From positions 2,907,312-2,971,311 of the forward strand of contig NZ_CP152020.1 in NCBI RefSeq assembly GCF_038624605.1: a stretch of DNA of 64,000 nucleotides, read 5' to 3'. A program made the position numbers and the translations under genes. The stretch is from Psychrobacillus sp. FSL K6-4046 (GTDB lineage: Bacteria; Bacillota; Bacilli; Bacillales_A; Planococcaceae). Shown piece by piece: positions 16,298-24,732 of the stretch. The number at the start of each line of letters is the position of its first letter. The first letter of the stretch is position 1. A model generated the notes under the pieces. That model was not told the origin of the DNA. It did not search any database and saw only the letters and a program-made list of their open reading frames with translations.

Positions 16298-17200
16298 TTA
16301 TCGAAGAAAGTCTACAAGTGTTTGTTGAATAATTCGAGCCCCTACTGATAATCCTGCACTATGAATAGATTCTTGAGTAATTAATTCTGTTATAGCTTTC
16401 TCATAATCCACATCTTCATTATTTGAAAGTTGCTTTTGAATAATTACATTTTGAGAGGATATCCTATCGGCAACCATTTCAACTCGATTCTGGCGTGCAC
16501 CTATCTGTGAACGTTCAGCCAATACTCTATTTAAATTACTGTCTGCCTCGGTTATCATGCTAGAAATTTGAGTCCCGGTCGCGCCCGTTGTAAGTAAATC
16601 CCCTAAATCATTCAACATTTTGTTTATACTTTGGAAAGCACTTGCCCCTGTAGAATTAACTTCTAGTTTCACGCCATCATTCACTTCAATGCTAACCTTC
16701 TCATTTACACCGGTAGCAATTAAAAAACCATCTGCATTATAATCTGGCGGTGTGCCATTATTATTAAATAAGGGACTTAACGTCTTCGTTCCCGAAAAGA
16801 TGTGTTTATCTCCAACCTTAGTGTTTGAAAGGTCTAGAATCTGTAGTTTTAATTGCTCGATTTCTTGAGCAATTTTACCTCGATCATCTGATGTTTTTGA
16901 ATCATTGGAAGCATCAATAATCAACTCTCGGACTCGTTGTAAAGCTGAACCAACTTTATCTAGTGCATCATCCGTGGAATCTAGCCAGTTATTTGCTTCT
17001 CCCAAATTACGCTCATATTGCTCTATTTTGTTTAAACTTGTTCTATAACCAATCCCTTTAATCGCAACAACGGGATCTTGTGACGGTCTAGTAATTTTTT
17101 TACCAGTATTTAATTGGTCTTGTAAAACTCCCATTTTGGAATAACTGCTAGATAAATTTCTAAGCATATTATTGGAAAGCATTGATTGTGTTACACGCAT
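16298..17200 (-). CDS. flgL: Flagellar hook-associated protein 3 (hook-filament junction)
   Basis: This 300-residue protein is related to flagellin in its terminal helices (MRVTQSMLSNNMLRNLSSSY at the start, AGLSVGARIIQQTLVDFLR at the end) and joins hook to filament with FlgK. It has a good ribosome site (AGGAGG) and starts 16 bp after flgK ends. Length matches B. subtilis FlgL. Confidence 0.95.
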   Translation of the reverse strand: MRVTQSMLSNNMLRNLSSSYSKMGVLQDQLNTGKKITRPSQDPVVAIKGIGYRTSLNKIEQYERNLGEANNWLDSTDDALDKVGSALQRVRELIIDASNDSKTSDDRGKIAQEIEQLKLQILDLSNTKVGDKHIFSGTKTLSPLFNNNGTPPDYNADGFLIATGVNEKVSIEVNDGVKLEVNSTGASAFQSINKMLNDLGDLLTTGATGTQISSMITEADSNLNRVLAERSQIGARQNRVEMVADRISSQNVIIQKQLSNNEDVDYEKAITELITQESIHSAGLSVGARIIQQTLVDFLR

Positions 17201-17216
17201 TATTTAGTCCTCCTAA

Positions 17217-18764
17217 TTATAGACCTACTCGACCCATACCATTAATAATTTTATCTAAGGTTTCATCTACTACTGTAATCATTCGGGCTGAAGCGTTATA
17301 TGCTTGCTGGAACATAATCATATTCGTCATTTCTTCGTCTAAGGAAACGGAACTTACTGCAGCCCGATTGTTCCCGATAGTAAGCTGTTTGTTCGCTGTT
17401 GTTTTTTGCAAGCGTGCTGCCTGCTCACCATCAACTCCGATTCTACCTATAAGTGATTCATAGAAAGTTTGAATTGATGCCCCATTTATTAAAGGTTTAG
17501 ACTTTACATCTCCTAGATTTAAGCTGTTTAAGCCATTTCCTTCTTGATCATAACTGGTGGATGCCGCAACTAGATTTTCATTGTTAATAATATCGTTGCG
17601 TACTTTCATATCCCCAGCACCTGTGCCTTGGAAAAAGTCTTGGCCAGTTGCACTTAATATCCAATTATTTGGATCTAAATCTGATTTATCGCTTAATGTA
17701 TACCCTGTTGCATGGACTCTATTAAATTCATTCATAAATGCGCTAGCCATACTATCCATTTCGCTTAATAGCCCTGGTAAATATCCAGTTACACCTGTTG
17801 TCCCAGGAGCCGTATATCCATAAGAATTGATAAGAGATGCCAATCTACCTTCATTCTTATTAAAATCGGTAAATATAATATTATCCCTTGCTCCCGCGGG
17901 TAAGCCGTTAAATGTAAGTTGGGTAAATGGATCATTTGTAGTATTAGTCATAGAAATATTATGAACTAATTCTGTAGATTCTTTGCCTTCCACTAACTTA
18001 ATCGTTGTTCCATCACTCTTCTTAATACTTACGTCAACGGTTCCCTCTGCTATTGCTAGTGAATTTCCTCCGCTTTTGTTATAACTAATTTCAATCGGAA
18101 AATACTCTGATAGTTCATCGAGCAAGTTATCTCTTTCATCATATAAATCATTCGGCATATAACCATTTGGTTCTATTTTTTGTATATTTTCATTAATAGA
18201 AGCTATTTGTTTTAATAGTGAGTTAATATCTTTTGTAGATACATCTATTTCATTTTTTAAGTTTCCTTGGATATCAGTAAGCTGTTTGTTAATATAATTA
18301 AAGGAATCTGCAACTGCAATACCTCTTTCAATAACAACTCTCCTAGTTCCTGCATTTTCTGGACGTGAGCTTAAATCACCTAAGGACTTCCAAAATAAAT
18401 CTAAAGATTCATTTAATCCAAAATCGGAAGGCTCCGATAAGACATCCTCCACCTGAGTTATTACTTCAGTCCTATTGTTCCAATATCCTAAAGCATTAGA
18501 TTCTTGTCTATATTGACGGTCAATAAATTGGTCGCGTATACGTTGAATAGAATGCGCTTCTACCCCTGTTCCTATAAAACCTGGTATCTTCCCTGCATTT
18601 AACCCAATACCCGGAAACGGCAAGGTTGGCTGCATATTTACTTTTTGTCTAGAAAAGCCTGGAGTGTTAGCATTGGATATATTATGTCCAGTCGTATACA
18701 AAGCGGTTTGTTGAGTAAACATACCTCGTTTACTAGTTTCTAATCCCATAAATGTAGATCGCAT
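17217..18764 (-). CDS. flgK: Flagellar hook-associated protein 1
   Basis: This 515-residue structural protein has the conserved N-terminal rod/hook motif (MGLETSKRGMFTQQTALYTTGHNISNANTPGFSRQ region, residues 6-40) and the C-terminal SSVSLDEEMTNMIMFQQAYNASARM motif. It is exported by the flagellar type III system and caps the hook-filament junction. AAGGAGG precedes the ATG, and flgN lies 11 bp upstream. Confidence 0.97.
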   Translation of the reverse strand: MRSTFMGLETSKRGMFTQQTALYTTGHNISNANTPGFSRQKVNMQPTLPFPGIGLNAGKIPGFIGTGVEAHSIQRIRDQFIDRQYRQESNALGYWNNRTEVITQVEDVLSEPSDFGLNESLDLFWKSLGDLSSRPENAGTRRVVIERGIAVADSFNYINKQLTDIQGNLKNEIDVSTKDINSLLKQIASINENIQKIEPNGYMPNDLYDERDNLLDELSEYFPIEISYNKSGGNSLAIAEGTVDVSIKKSDGTTIKLVEGKESTELVHNISMTNTTNDPFTQLTFNGLPAGARDNIIFTDFNKNEGRLASLINSYGYTAPGTTGVTGYLPGLLSEMDSMASAFMNEFNRVHATGYTLSDKSDLDPNNWILSATGQDFFQGTGAGDMKVRNDIINNENLVAASTSYDQEGNGLNSLNLGDVKSKPLINGASIQTFYESLIGRIGVDGEQAARLQKTTANKQLTIGNNRAAVSSVSLDEEMTNMIMFQQAYNASARMITVVDETLDKIINGMGRVGL

Positions 18765-18775
18765 GATTAGCCTCC

Positions 18776-19270
18776 TTAAGCTTTTGAATCAAAGTGTCCT
18801 AAAGTATTCTCTGGACCTCTGGCTTCATTCTTTGAATAATTTATTTTGTCTGGGGTAGGTCTTAATATCTCTAAATTCATATTAACAAACTGTAGAGATT
18901 GAAAAATGAGCTTTTGGTTTAAGTCATTTTCTTTTCTTAGACTATCTATAGTGAGAAGAAGCTGGTTGCGTGCAGCTTTTAGCTGCTCCTTTTCTTTCTC
19001 TGTGGGGGTGTTTTCTAAGACATGGGCAACAGTTGGGTTGTCGATTGGAGCAATTCCTTTTGCTCGAAGGTAATCCGTTACCCCTAATTGACGCTGTTGC
19101 TCTAGCTGAGAAATCCCCGCTACGTGCGCTTGTTCGTCCTTGAGCAGCTTATTAAGACTGTCCATGTCCCCCATCTTGATGGCTTCTGTTTTTTTGTATG
19201 CAATGTCTAATAAACTTTTATGAAGCAGATTTAAGTTTGTTAGCGAATGCAGGATATTATCGATGGACAT
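18776..19270 (-). CDS. flgN: FlgN/YvyG-type flagellar chaperone
   Basis: This 164-residue, almost entirely helical protein (MSIDNILHSLTNLNLLHKSL, then QLEQQRQLGVTDYLRAKG) matches FlgN in length, coiled-coil character and position between flgM and flgK. FlgN binds the C-termini of FlgK and FlgL and delivers them to the export gate. Confidence 0.9.
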   Translation of the reverse strand: MSIDNILHSLTNLNLLHKSLLDIAYKKTEAIKMGDMDSLNKLLKDEQAHVAGISQLEQQRQLGVTDYLRAKGIAPIDNPTVAHVLENTPTEKEKEQLKAARNQLLLTIDSLRKENDLNQKLIFQSLQFVNMNLEILRPTPDKINYSKNEARGPENTLGHFDSKA

Positions 19271-19283
19271 GCTCGAGTCTCCT

Positions 19284-19547
19284 TTAAATTTGGTAGTATT
19301 TTAAAATGTTTGTAGCCAATTGCTTAGCATCAACCTTATAGGTACCTGCTTCAATTTGAGCTTTAATAGCTGCAACACGCTCGGCTTGTTCTACTTCTAT
19401 CGGTGATTTTATCTGCATACTTTTTGCAGCCGATGAAATTTCTAATTGGTCAGCAGCTTGTTTCATCGATTGTTGAGTTTTTCCTAAATGCATCTGATTA
19501 CGTTGGTATGGATTGATTTGATTGACACCATGGTTGGTGATTTTCAT
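19284..19547 (-). CDS. flgM: Anti-sigma-D factor FlgM
   Basis: This 87-residue protein starts MKITNHGVNQINPYQRNQ and ends LATNILKYYQI, with the conserved C-terminal VAAIKAQIEAGTYKVDAKQLA sigma-binding helix. FlgM holds sigma-D inactive until the hook is complete. I chose the ATG at 19547, seven codons inside the longest frame, because GGGGA lies just upstream and this is the family's usual start. A sigma-D promoter precedes it, giving negative feedback. Confidence 0.95.
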   Translation of the reverse strand: MKITNHGVNQINPYQRNQMHLGKTQQSMKQAADQLEISSAAKSMQIKSPIEVEQAERVAAIKAQIEAGTYKVDAKQLATNILKYYQI

Positions 19548-19584
19548 ATACATTCCCCTTTCGTTCATAAACTGTCTATTGTTT

Positions 19585-19611
19585 ATTTCGGTTTATTTTT
19601 ATGAGTGTTTA
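19585..19611 (-). promoter_or_regulatory. Sigma-D promoter of flgM
   Basis: On the minus strand TAAA (19611-19608), 15 bp and ACCGAAAT (19592-19585) match TAAA-N15-GCCGATAT at six of eight -10 bases. The site is about 40 bp before flgM, downstream of the yvyF terminator, and would drive the flgM-flgN-flgK-flgL run separately from the com genes. Confidence 0.7.
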
Positions 19612-19700
19612 GAGTTCTTTTGTAGGAAATGATTGGTATAGGAAATGAGGCTTATTATAAGAGTTAATCATTCATTAACTGGGTAATTTTACTGAAAGAT

Positions 19701-19727
19701 AAAACTCTCACACTAGGTGAGAGTTAC
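19701..19727 (-). terminator. Intrinsic terminator overlapping the yvyF stop codon
   Basis: AACTCTCAC and GTGAGAGTT pair in a 9-bp stem around five bases and are followed on the minus strand by TTATCTTT. The stem begins within the TAA of yvyF. It separates competence-driven from sigma-D-driven transcription. Confidence 0.7.
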
Positions 19728-20131
19728 TTTTGATCCTTATGATAGACGGATTCTTGGTTATTTACCTTATCCCGAAACTCCCTAGCAGCCTCAAACTGGC
19801 GTAAACCTGACTTTAACTCGTCCGTACATTTTCCACAGAGCTTCCCAACCTGAGTCAATTTACCACAGCTGTCACATGGATACCCAAGATTCGGGAACAT
19901 CGCTGGCTGTAATCTCCCTTTACGAACCCATTTATGTAAAAGAGACTCTTCCACTCCGGTTGCTTCTACAATACGTTCCACTGTAGCAGCTCGATTATCT
20001 CGTTTTCTTAAAAATCTATAGACGATTTCGTATTGCTTTTCCTCATTCATTGCGCAAGGATTACATACTTCTCTTAACCCAGTATAGTTAAAAAACTCGC
20101 CACATGTTGGGCAATTCTTTAGCTCTCCCAT
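19724..20131 (-). CDS. yvyF: Flagellar-operon zinc-ribbon protein YvyF
   Basis: This 135-residue protein has an N-terminal CPTCGEFFNYTG...CNPC zinc pair, a central winged-helix-like stretch (VERIVEATGVEESLLHKWVRKGRL) and a second pair CDSCG...CGKC. It matches the TIGR03826-type YvyF family between comFC and flgM. The ATG at 20131 is preferred because GGAGG is 7 bp upstream; an ATG two codons earlier is too close to it. A role as a regulator or RNA/DNA-binding protein is likely but not shown. Confidence 0.88.
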   Translation of the reverse strand: MGELKNCPTCGEFFNYTGLREVCNPCAMNEEKQYEIVYRFLRKRDNRAATVERIVEATGVEESLLHKWVRKGRLQPAMFPNLGYPCDSCGKLTQVGKLCGKCTDELKSGLRQFEAAREFRDKVNNQESVYHKDQK

Positions 20132-20177
20132 GACCATACCTCCACTATTTCTGCTAGTTATGTATTATATCGGCAGA

Positions 20178-20726
20178 TTAGCCTTTTATTAAAGTGATGG
20201 CCTCCACGCTCTTAGCACCCGCGTCCCTCAGTAATTTCGCAGCCTGATGGACGGTAGCGCCAGTAGTGTATATATCATCGAATAAAATATAGTGCGTTGC
20301 TTCGACATTGTCGATCAATTCGAATGAATCCTCTGATTCCAAACGTTCCTTTTTCGACTTTTTCCCTTGCTCGCTGGGGGTAGCCTTGATAAGAAGATTC
20401 TGGAATGGTATATCTGCATGAATTAGTAGCTCATCCACATGTGGAAAGGTTCTTTCCTTTAATTTCTCTGGGTGCATTGGAATGGGGACTACAATCCCTT
20501 GCATAGATAATGCTTTTATTTCCCCCGCAAAAATGTTAGCAAGTGCAACATCCTGAAGAAACTTATATTGGTGAAGATACTCTTTCATCGCTTCATTGTA
20601 CGTGTAAAGTGATTTGACTTGATCGAGCGCCCCCTCGTACTTCGTTCCAATAAAATCAGAGAAGTCAAGCACAGCTTCTGCTCTTTCAAATTTTTGCCAG
20701 CACCGGTCACAGCAAGCACTCTCCAT
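20178..20726 (-). CDS. comFC: Competence protein ComFC (phosphoribosyltransferase-like); N-terminus probably longer
   Basis: This gene encodes a ComF/GntX phosphoribosyltransferase-like protein needed for uptake of transforming DNA. The C-terminal PRPP-loop motif YILFDDIYTTGATVHQ and VPIPMHPEKLKERTFPHVDEL are present. From the only ATG (20726) the protein has 182 residues and lacks half of the N-terminal zinc finger. The same frame is open upstream to 20795, encoding ICLICGSKFTVPATWRRLFL, which restores the CxxC of the family. The upstream start position holds ATC codons (20790-20795) after a GGTGG site, so initiation there would be non-canonical. See the findings. Confidence 0.9.
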   Translation of the reverse strand: MESACCDRCWQKFERAEAVLDFSDFIGTKYEGALDQVKSLYTYNEAMKEYLHQYKFLQDVALANIFAGEIKALSMQGIVVPIPMHPEKLKERTFPHVDELLIHADIPFQNLLIKATPSEQGKKSKKERLESEDSFELIDNVEATHYILFDDIYTTGATVHQAAKLLRDAGAKSVEAITLIKG

Positions 20727-20782
20727 TACATAGAGGAATAGCCTCCTCCAAGTCGCAGGAACCGTAAACTTACTGCCACAAA

Positions 20783-22120
20783 TTAAACAGATGATAGCTC
20801 ATTCCACCTTTCAATCTCTTCTTTTGCCTCATCCATCGCGTGACTAATTCCATGATGAAAGAATACGATGTCTCCGTCCGGATAGGCGCTAGAACGCCCA
20901 ACTCTTCCGCTTATTTGAATTAGTGCGCTAGCTGTGAAAATGGCCTGTTCTGCTCCAACTACCGCAACATGAACATTTTCAATCGTGATTCCTCTTTCTA
21001 GAATCGTTGTTGTTAATAGACCTGGAACCTTCTTTTCACGGAGCTGCATGACCCGTTCCTTTCGCTCAGGATGCTCGGCGTGTACCCTAGGCAGGTCTCC
21101 CGGGAATTGCTCAAGCATTTCAATGGTTGGTAGGAATACGAGAAATGGGATGTTGTTTTGTATTTTATCCTCCATCCATAGCTGCAGCTTTTTTGGTACC
21201 TTTCCCTTTTTCAATTGTCTCGTATACCCAAAAAGACTGTCGAATCGTGGTACTGGCAAAGGATACCCGTGATAACGCTTGGAGAGAATGGATTGGTTAG
21301 TTGTTTGAAGAGAATCAGTGGGCGTGGCAGTCACATAGTGAATAGCGGCTTCTCGCTTTGCTGCTTTGATGACAGCCTGCTGAAGCGTTTTGTCTGCGTA
21401 GTATGGGAAAGCATCCGCCTCATCTACAAAGACAATGTCAAACGCATGCTCGAAGCGATATAGCTGATGGGTTGTTGCTAATACTAATGTGGCAAAGCCT
21501 TCCTGGTCTGGCGCTCCTCCATAAAGTGCATGGATAATAGTTTTCGGGAATACCTTTTGAAATCGAGGGAACAGCTCTAAAATGACATCTGTTCTTGGCG
21601 CAGCAACACATACGCGTTTACCGGCCTTTAGAGAGGCATAGATCGACGGGAATAGCAGCTCCGTTTTACCTGCTCCACAAACAGCATGCAAGAGGTGAGA
21701 TTGATTGTTTTGGACACTACATAAAAGTTCCTCACTTGCCTTTTGCTGAAGTGGCGTTAGCTGACCGCTCCAGTTAAAAACGTCCTTTTTCGTTCCATTC
21801 GCTGGCTTTTTTGCCCATGTCATTAGCTCAGAACAGCTGCTAACTCGTCCCATGCGGATGCAATGGCGACAATAGGTACAGGTTTTATTACAACGGGAAC
21901 ATGGAAATGAGTAAAATAGGGATGGGTTTGTGTTGTGGCATCGATTGCAGATGTACTTGTTTGATTGGAATATTGAGTGGGATTGTATTGTTTCAATTCC
22001 TGGCTTGAGGTGAATGTGACCGCTGCGGATATGGTCGTCAATGACCTCGCGCGGAAATGGTGTATGTGCGCGAAGCCATATTCGTCCAGTGAGAAATTGT
22101 TGTAATTGCTCGTTCATCAT
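20783..22120 (-). CDS. comFA: DNA uptake helicase/translocase ComFA
   Basis: This 445-residue superfamily 2 ATPase pulls single-stranded DNA through ComEC. It has an N-terminal four-cysteine zinc region (CNRCHN at about 58, CSRCNKTCTYCRHC), Walker A AVCGAGKTE (about 145-153), DEAD box VDEADAFPY, a SAT-like TATPT motif and the C-terminal QISGRVGRSS arginine-finger motif. It overlaps degV by one base, so the two are coupled. No ComK box pair (AAAAN5TTTT) is evident just upstream of degV. comFB is absent between comFA and comFC. Confidence 0.96.
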   Translation of the reverse strand: MMNEQLQQFLTGRIWLRAHTPFPREVIDDHIRSGHIHLKPGIETIQSHSIFQSNKYICNRCHNTNPSLFYSFPCSRCNKTCTYCRHCIRMGRVSSCSELMTWAKKPANGTKKDVFNWSGQLTPLQQKASEELLCSVQNNQSHLLHAVCGAGKTELLFPSIYASLKAGKRVCVAAPRTDVILELFPRFQKVFPKTIIHALYGGAPDQEGFATLVLATTHQLYRFEHAFDIVFVDEADAFPYYADKTLQQAVIKAAKREAAIHYVTATPTDSLQTTNQSILSKRYHGYPLPVPRFDSLFGYTRQLKKGKVPKKLQLWMEDKIQNNIPFLVFLPTIEMLEQFPGDLPRVHAEHPERKERVMQLREKKVPGLLTTTILERGITIENVHVAVVGAEQAIFTASALIQISGRVGRSSAYPDGDIVFFHHGISHAMDEAKEEIERWNELSSV

Positions 22121-22971
22121 TACGACTCGACGTGGTACCAGCCTAGCCCCATGGATCCTTCTCCAAGGTGCGTACCGATAACCGGTCCAAAGTAGCTAAT
22201 CGTAAATTCAACGTTTGGCATAATAGCCTCGAGAAGTATCTTCCATGCATTAGCCTCTTCTTCGTTGTTTGCATGAATGATAGTAGCCTTGATTTTATCG
22301 TATTTTTTAGCATCTTCTTCTAGCATGTCTGCAATTCGTTTCATTGCTTTTTTGCGAGTACGAACTTTTTCGAAAGGAACGATAACTTTATTTTCAAAAT
22401 GAAGAATTGGTTTCACTTGAAGAACTGAACCAATAACACGCTCAAAGCCGTTTAGGCGACCTCCGCGGTGAAGATGATCCAGGTTATCTACCATGAAATA
22501 TGCACGCATGGATTGCTTCATTTTGTTCAGCTCTTGAAGAATTGCTTCAGGCGTTTCTCCTGCCTGTGCCATTTCAGCAGCACGTATTACGTAGAAGCCT
22601 TGTACCATACAGGAAATCTCAGTATCGAATGTGTGGACATCGATTCCCTCTACCATTCCACCTGCTTGCTCTGCTCCAGCTAATGTCCCGCTTATACCAC
22701 TAGATAGATGTACCGAAATGATGGAGTCATAACCTTTCTCCAAATTTTCGAAGGTGGTTACGAAGTTTCCTAGAGACGGTTGTGAGGTTTTTGGAAGTGC
22801 TTTTTCATTTCTGATTTTATCGTAAAATTCGGTTGTATTAATATCTATTTCTTCTCTATAAGTCTCGTTTCCTATCACGACACTAAGAGGAACCATTTGA
22901 ATATTTAAGCTTGCTCGTATTTCTTCAGGGATATACGCTGTGCTATCCGTTACTACTACCGTTTTCGTCAT
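22120..22971 (-). CDS. degV: DegV/FakB-family fatty-acid-binding protein
   Basis: This 283-residue protein has the DegV start VVVTDSTAYIPEEI, the TSQPSLGNF loop, SSGISGT (lipid head-group serines) and a C-terminal THLGEGSMGLGWY motif. FakB-like proteins present fatty acids to FakA kinase for phosphorylation. I chose the ATG at 22971 since translation from it begins MTKTVVVTDS; the longer frame begins at a GTG sitting on the ribosome site. Genes of this family lie beside comFA in B. subtilis as well. Confidence 0.92.
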   Translation of the reverse strand: MTKTVVVTDSTAYIPEEIRASLNIQMVPLSVVIGNETYREEIDINTTEFYDKIRNEKALPKTSQPSLGNFVTTFENLEKGYDSIISVHLSSGISGTLAGAEQAGGMVEGIDVHTFDTEISCMVQGFYVIRAAEMAQAGETPEAILQELNKMKQSMRAYFMVDNLDHLHRGGRLNGFERVIGSVLQVKPILHFENKVIVPFEKVRTRKKAMKRIADMLEEDAKKYDKIKATIIHANNEEEANAWKILLEAIMPNVEFTISYFGPVIGTHLGEGSMGLGWYHVES

Positions 22972-23028
22972 ATAAGAAATCACTCTCCTAACTCTAGTTT
23001 ACTTAATCTGGATAGGAAAAGAAAGCAT

Positions 23029-23068
23029 AAAAAGACCCCAACCATGATATTTATCATATACGTTGGGG
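23029..23068 (-). terminator. Intrinsic terminator after the lipoprotein gene
   Basis: CCCCAAC (23036-23042) pairs with GTTGGGG (23062-23068), with an inner ATGATA/TATCAT stem, and is followed on the minus strand by TCTTTTTATG. It ends the lipoprotein transcript just before degV. Confidence 0.8.
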
Positions 23069-23078
23069 AAGTCGTTCA

Positions 23079-23660
23079 TTATTCAGATGTTTCGCCTATG
23101 AAATAGACACTTGTTACCAACCATTTGCCTTCTTCCTTCGCAAAAACAGTCACCTGACGACCATTTCGATCAAGCTTAGCACCTGATCCTGGCTCATGAA
23201 GGGCAATATGAAGATTAGAGTAAACCTGCGCTTCTTTATCATTATATTCGATAATCGTCACATCTTCGGCTGTACGTACCGTATCATAATTTTCAAAGGT
23301 TTCGATTACCATCTTTTTATCGTCCTCATAGTTGAAGCCCTCTGGTTTTTTAGAGATTACACTCAGGTAACGGTCGATATCCTCTTCGTTAAATGCTTCG
23401 ATATATTCGTTGAATGCATTTAATACTGCCGTTTTTTCCTTTTCAGGGACATTGGCTGCTTCTTCCACATTTCCGTCAGAAGACATTTCGAAGCCTACGT
23501 CTGATTTGTCCTTGACGCCGTGGTCTAGTGCCGATTCTGACTGTGATGGAGCAGTATCGTTCACTGATCCTGCCTCTGAATTTACTTCTTCTTTATCGTT
23601 ACATGCAGCAAGTACTAGTGTAAGTGCCGCAAGAGTAAGTCCTTGTATTATAAGTCTCAT
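23079..23660 (-). CDS. Lipoprotein with an NTF2-like C-terminal domain
   Basis: This 193-residue protein has a lipoprotein signal (MRLIIQGLTLAALTLVLAAC; modified Cys about residue 20), an acidic serine/glutamate-rich linker to about residue 75, and a C-terminal domain typical of the SnoaL/NTF2-like fold (FNEYIEAFNEEDIDRYLSVI and VTVFAKEEGKWLVTSVYF). The exact function is unknown. A strong CAGGAGGG ribosome site precedes the ATG. It sits between degV and the divergent NERD gene, an interval absent from the B. subtilis order. Confidence 0.85.
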   Translation of the reverse strand: MRLIIQGLTLAALTLVLAACNDKEEVNSEAGSVNDTAPSQSESALDHGVKDKSDVGFEMSSDGNVEEAANVPEKEKTAVLNAFNEYIEAFNEEDIDRYLSVISKKPEGFNYEDDKKMVIETFENYDTVRTAEDVTIIEYNDKEAQVYSNLHIALHEPGSGAKLDRNGRQVTVFAKEEGKWLVTSVYFIGETSE

Positions 23661-23794
23661 CTGTTTCCCTCCTGCTGTTGGTTATTTTGTCATAGTTAGG
23701 ACGAAAACTCAACGAATAAGTTTCGATATTCAAAATAATGAAATTTTCAGACGTTTGAAGTAAGATATATGTAGAATGGAGGTGAATAAGTTTA

Positions 23795-24718
23795 TTGTAC
23801 CCAACACAGAAGAATTTATTAAAAAGATTGTCGTTGGAGCATGAGCGACTTGTGTTCGTGACAGAAGATTTACGACGTAGTGAAGCCGGCGAGCGCGGTG
23901 AGGATCGTTTACTCGGGAAGCTCGAGGAATTAAGACTGGAAGGAAACTATCATGTATTTTCCAATGTAGGTTTACTGTTAGACGAATGGAAAATTCAGAT
24001 TGATTGTTTAATAGTGAGCGACCGCTGCTGTATGGTAATCGAGTCCAAAAACATGAACGGCAATTTGTATTTTAAAGACGAAGAGTTTTATAAAGAAGTA
24101 GATGGAATTGAAACTCCCTTCCCCAATCCCTATTTTCAATTAACACGTAATATCCGCTTCATGAAAGAATTTCTACGTAATGTATGCCCCACCATGAAGG
24201 TGACCGGCGCCATCATCATGACCGCCAAGTCCAGTCGCATCCGCGAAAAGCCCTCCAACTATCCAATCTTTAAACTAGAAAGCACGATCGAGAGAATCTA
24301 TCAAATGCATAGCAATGGATTGACCGAGCCAATTGACTCTGCGAAGTTTGAGGAAATTGTTTCTTTGATTGAGCGAAATCTATCTCCATATGTCATGCCT
24401 CCATTATGTGAATATTATCGAATTGCTCCGGGAGACTTAGTGCGTGGAGTCGAGTGTCCAAGCTGCGGCACATTTGGCATGCAGCGCCAATATTCTACTT
24501 GGAAGTGTGGAAAGTGCGGGGTAACTGATCGAGGTGCTCATAAACTTGCAATATTTGAATACTTCCATTTAATAAATAGGAAGATAACAATCAAAGCTTT
24601 TCGTGATTTCTGCAAAATAGATTCTAAATACGCTGCTTCGCGTATGTTAAACAATATGCCTGATCTTCAAGCCTATGATAAAGCAAATAGAAGATATTTT
24701 ATGCTAAAGGATAAATAG
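23795..24718 (+). CDS. NERD-domain nuclease-related protein with C-terminal zinc ribbon
   Basis: This 307-residue protein has a NERD domain at about residues 30-150. The restriction-endonuclease-fold residues are visible as GERGEDRLL, QIDCLIVSD and VIESKN (E-x-K). A zinc ribbon, CPSCG...CGKCG, lies near 225-245, followed by a helical tail with a KAFRDFCKI...AASRMLNNM region. The start is TTG at 23795 after GGAGGTG with a 10-bp gap; no in-frame ATG is well placed. NERD proteins are suspected DNA-processing or surveillance nucleases. Just downstream lies the unusual repeat array at 24733-25020. Confidence 0.85.
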   Translation: MYPTQKNLLKRLSLEHERLVFVTEDLRRSEAGERGEDRLLGKLEELRLEGNYHVFSNVGLLLDEWKIQIDCLIVSDRCCMVIESKNMNGNLYFKDEEFYKEVDGIETPFPNPYFQLTRNIRFMKEFLRNVCPTMKVTGAIIMTAKSSRIREKPSNYPIFKLESTIERIYQMHSNGLTEPIDSAKFEEIVSLIERNLSPYVMPPLCEYYRIAPGDLVRGVECPSCGTFGMQRQYSTWKCGKCGVTDRGAHKLAIFEYFHLINRKITIKAFRDFCKIDSKYAASRMLNNMPDLQAYDKANRRYFMLKDK

Positions 24719-24732
24719 AAGGAGTATTATTT

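Noticed and set aside
22984-23030. ComK box upstream of degV-comFA
   Set aside because: No AAAAN5TTTT pair is present in this interval; control of competence genes may lie elsewhere.
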